Assembly (NCBI GenBank): GCA_028287205.1
Contig: JAQBQC010000542.1
Coordinates: forward strand, 1 to 7,723
DNA from: Gemmatimonadota bacterium
GTDB taxonomy: Bacteria > Gemmatimonadota > Gemmatimonadetes > Gemmatimonadales > Gemmatimonadaceae
Direction of reading: 5' to 3'
Length of the DNA: 7,723 nucleotides
A program made the translations under genes and the position numbers. How positions within the stretch are numbered: the first letter of the stretch is position 1; each line of letters starts with the position of its first letter. The notes under the pieces are model-generated. The model saw only the letters and a program-made list of their open reading frames with translations. It was not told where the DNA came from and did no database searches. Shown in pieces: positions 6,389-7,723 of this stretch.

Positions 6389-7086
6389 TGCGTCCTGGCG
6401 ATGACCTGATCACGAAAGCGCAGATCGAGCTCGGTCACGCGTGCCTTGCGGCGCGCGAGGTCCGCCTCGACGGGGATGATGTCGGCCAGACGCTGCGCGG
6501 AGATGCTCGCGAGCGCCCGAACCTGTGCAGCGGGTAGCGTGAGTGCGATGTCGGTACCTCCCGTTCTCCGAATGTCGCTGATTTCACCGAAGAGCGCAGG
6601 ACTCACACTTCGGACGTTAGCGAGCAAATGCAGGAGCGCGGTGTCCGCCCTGGCGAGCACCGGCAGATCGATGGCAATCCGACTCGGATCGATCGGGAGA
6701 AAGCGACCATCCTTGTCGACCGCCCGCAAGCCTTGCGAGGTCGCGACGTAGGCGATCGGTGCATTTTCGGTGACGCGAACCACGAGCGTGCCGGGAAGAT
6801 CGCGATCCACTGTTGCGGACTTTATCTGCGGATGTGATTCGACGCGGTGCTCCAGCTCACCGAGGTCGGTCCACACACTCGCGGTCGTGTCGAGCTTCAG
6901 TCGCTTGAGCACGTCGTCGGGCTGCAGGTAGCGATAGCCGGAGACCTCGACGTTGCGCACGCGAAAGAACGAGAGATGCGAGAGGAGCGACGGTCCCCAC
7001 CAGGGGGCGGCCACGAGCACGACCGCCGCAGCGACGATGCCCACCGCGCGCCAGCGAATGACAGGGATGGCAGGCAGCCGCGTCAT
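6385..7086 (-). CDS. ftsQ: Cell division protein FtsQ (DivIB family)
   Basis: FtsQ is a single-pass inner-membrane protein that bridges the cytoplasmic ring with the periplasmic FtsB/FtsL complex. The product has 233 residues. After a short basic cytoplasmic tail there is one membrane helix at about 14-30. The POTRA domain follows from about 40 to 110: FFRVRNVEVSGYRYL (40-54) is the classic start, and HPQIKSATVDRDLPGTLVVRVTENAPIA gives its last strands. The beta domain (about 112-225) has the typical AVDKDGRFLP turn at 122-131. The ATG at 7086 overlaps the murC stop as ATGA, and no strong Shine-Dalgarno precedes it, which fits translational coupling. Sequence conservation is low in this family, but the domain order and neighbours make the call secure. 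Confidence 0.95.
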   Translation of the reverse strand: MTRLPAIPVIRWRAVGIVAAAVVLVAAPWWGPSLLSHLSFFRVRNVEVSGYRYLQPDDVLKRLKLDTTASVWTDLGELEHRVESHPQIKSATVDRDLPGTLVVRVTENAPIAYVATSQGLRAVDKDGRFLPIDPSRIAIDLPVLARADTALLHLLANVRSVSPALFGEISDIRRTGGTDIALTLPAAQVRALASISAQRLADIIPVEADLARRKARVTELDLRFRDQVIARTQ

Positions 7087-7723
7087 CGGGCGGCCGAGAG
7101 CAGGGCGAGCAGCTCAGGGCCCGTGCGCGTGATGTCGCCCGCGCCGAGCGTGAGCACGACATCGCCGGGCTCGGTGCCCGCCGCGAGCGCCGCGGCGAGT
7201 GCGGTGCGCTCCCCACGCCACGTCACCGCGCGCCCCGCATCGCGGGCCGCTCCATCGATGAGCGCGGCTGTGACGCCGCTGATCGGCTTCTCGCGCGCGC
7301 CGTAGATCTCGGTGAGGTAAATCGTGTCCGCAGTCGCGAGCGCGCCGCCGAAGTCGCCGGCGAAGTCGCGCGTGCGCGAGTAGAGATGCGGCTGAAAGGC
7401 GGCGATGATGCGGCGCCCCGGGTACGCGGCGCGCGCCGCCGCGAGCGTGGCGCGGATCTCCGTGGGATGGTGCGCGTAGTCATCGACGACCGCAACGCCG
7501 CGCGCTTCGCCGAGCCGCTGAAAGCGCCGGTCGACACCGCCGAACGCCGCGAGCCCCGGCGCCATCGCCTCGAGGGGAACGCCGAGCGCGTGTCCGCGGC
7601 CGAGCGCTGCGAGCGCGTTGAGCACGTTGTGTGTGCCGGGCACGCGCAGACGGATCTCGGTCTCCTCGCGTCCGTCGAACACGGCGGTGAACACGCTCCC
7701 GCCATCTTCGCTGCGGAGATCGC
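7083..7723 (-). CDS. murC: UDP-N-acetylmuramate--L-alanine ligase MurC (3' part, runs off right edge)
   Basis: MurC adds L-alanine to UDP-N-acetylmuramic acid with ATP, the first peptide step of peptidoglycan synthesis in the cytoplasm. Only the last 212 codons are in the window, and the reading frame is open to the right edge. Visible motifs, counted from the edge, are GTHNVLNALAA (end of the Mur central domain, about residues 29-39), DDYAHHPTEI (about 81-90), which separates MurC from other Mur ligases, FQPHLYSRT in the C-terminal domain, and LGAGDI near the end. The ATP-binding GKT loop lies outside. The internal GTG at 7694 is not the start. Placement directly before ftsQ, with a 4-base overlap, departs from orders in which murB or ddl intervene. 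Confidence 0.96.
   Translation of the reverse strand, partial: DLRSEDGGSVFTAVFDGREETEIRLRVPGTHNVLNALAALGRGHALGVPLEAMAPGLAAFGGVDRRFQRLGEARGVAVVDDYAHHPTEIRATLAAARAAYPGRRIIAAFQPHLYSRTRDFAGDFGGALATADTIYLTEIYGAREKPISGVTAALIDGAARDAGRAVTWRGERTALAAALAAGTEPGDVVLTLGAGDITRTGPELLALLSAAR

Overview
The window is high in G+C and every supported gene lies on the minus strand, so transcription runs from high to low coordinates. It holds the distal part of a division and cell wall (dcw) cluster joined to ftsY. In transcription order: murC (3' part only, entering from the right edge), ftsQ, ftsA, a roughly 184-base A+T-richer gap, ftsZ, a membrane-anchored M23 endopeptidase of the MepM/Csd3 type, a 598-residue membrane protein with a short von Willebrand A-like region, and ftsY (5' part only, leaving at the left edge). 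The protein style and this order suggest a member of Gemmatimonadota or a related Gram-negative lineage. That placement rests on recall of family sequences, not on a search.

Region by region: murC, ftsQ and ftsA are joined by 4-base ATGA stop/start overlaps, so they are very likely translationally coupled. ftsA ends at 5120. The gap to the ftsZ start at 4935 is the only real intergenic region. It contains a perfect 14-bp palindrome, an exact consensus DnaA box, a 6-1-6 inverted repeat, a plausible -10 element and two leader hairpins. ftsZ and the M23 gene share a TTGA overlap with a TTG start. The two remaining gaps (M23 to VWA-like gene, 51 bp; VWA-like gene to ftsY, 35 bp) are each largely taken up by a strong GC-rich hairpin without a U-tract.

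How the genes work together: MurC adds L-Ala to UDP-MurNAc. FtsZ forms the ring, FtsA tethers it to the membrane, and FtsQ links the ring to the periplasmic divisome. The M23 enzyme cleaves peptidoglycan cross-links. FtsY is the signal-recognition-particle receptor that delivers membrane proteins. The VWA-like protein is not a recognised division protein and is the least explained gene here. No mobile element, CRISPR array, rRNA or tRNA was seen, and no clearly novel multi-gene system. The most notable signals are the putative DnaA-linked control region before ftsZ and the VWA-like gene. There is no gene-free stretch longer than 300 bases.
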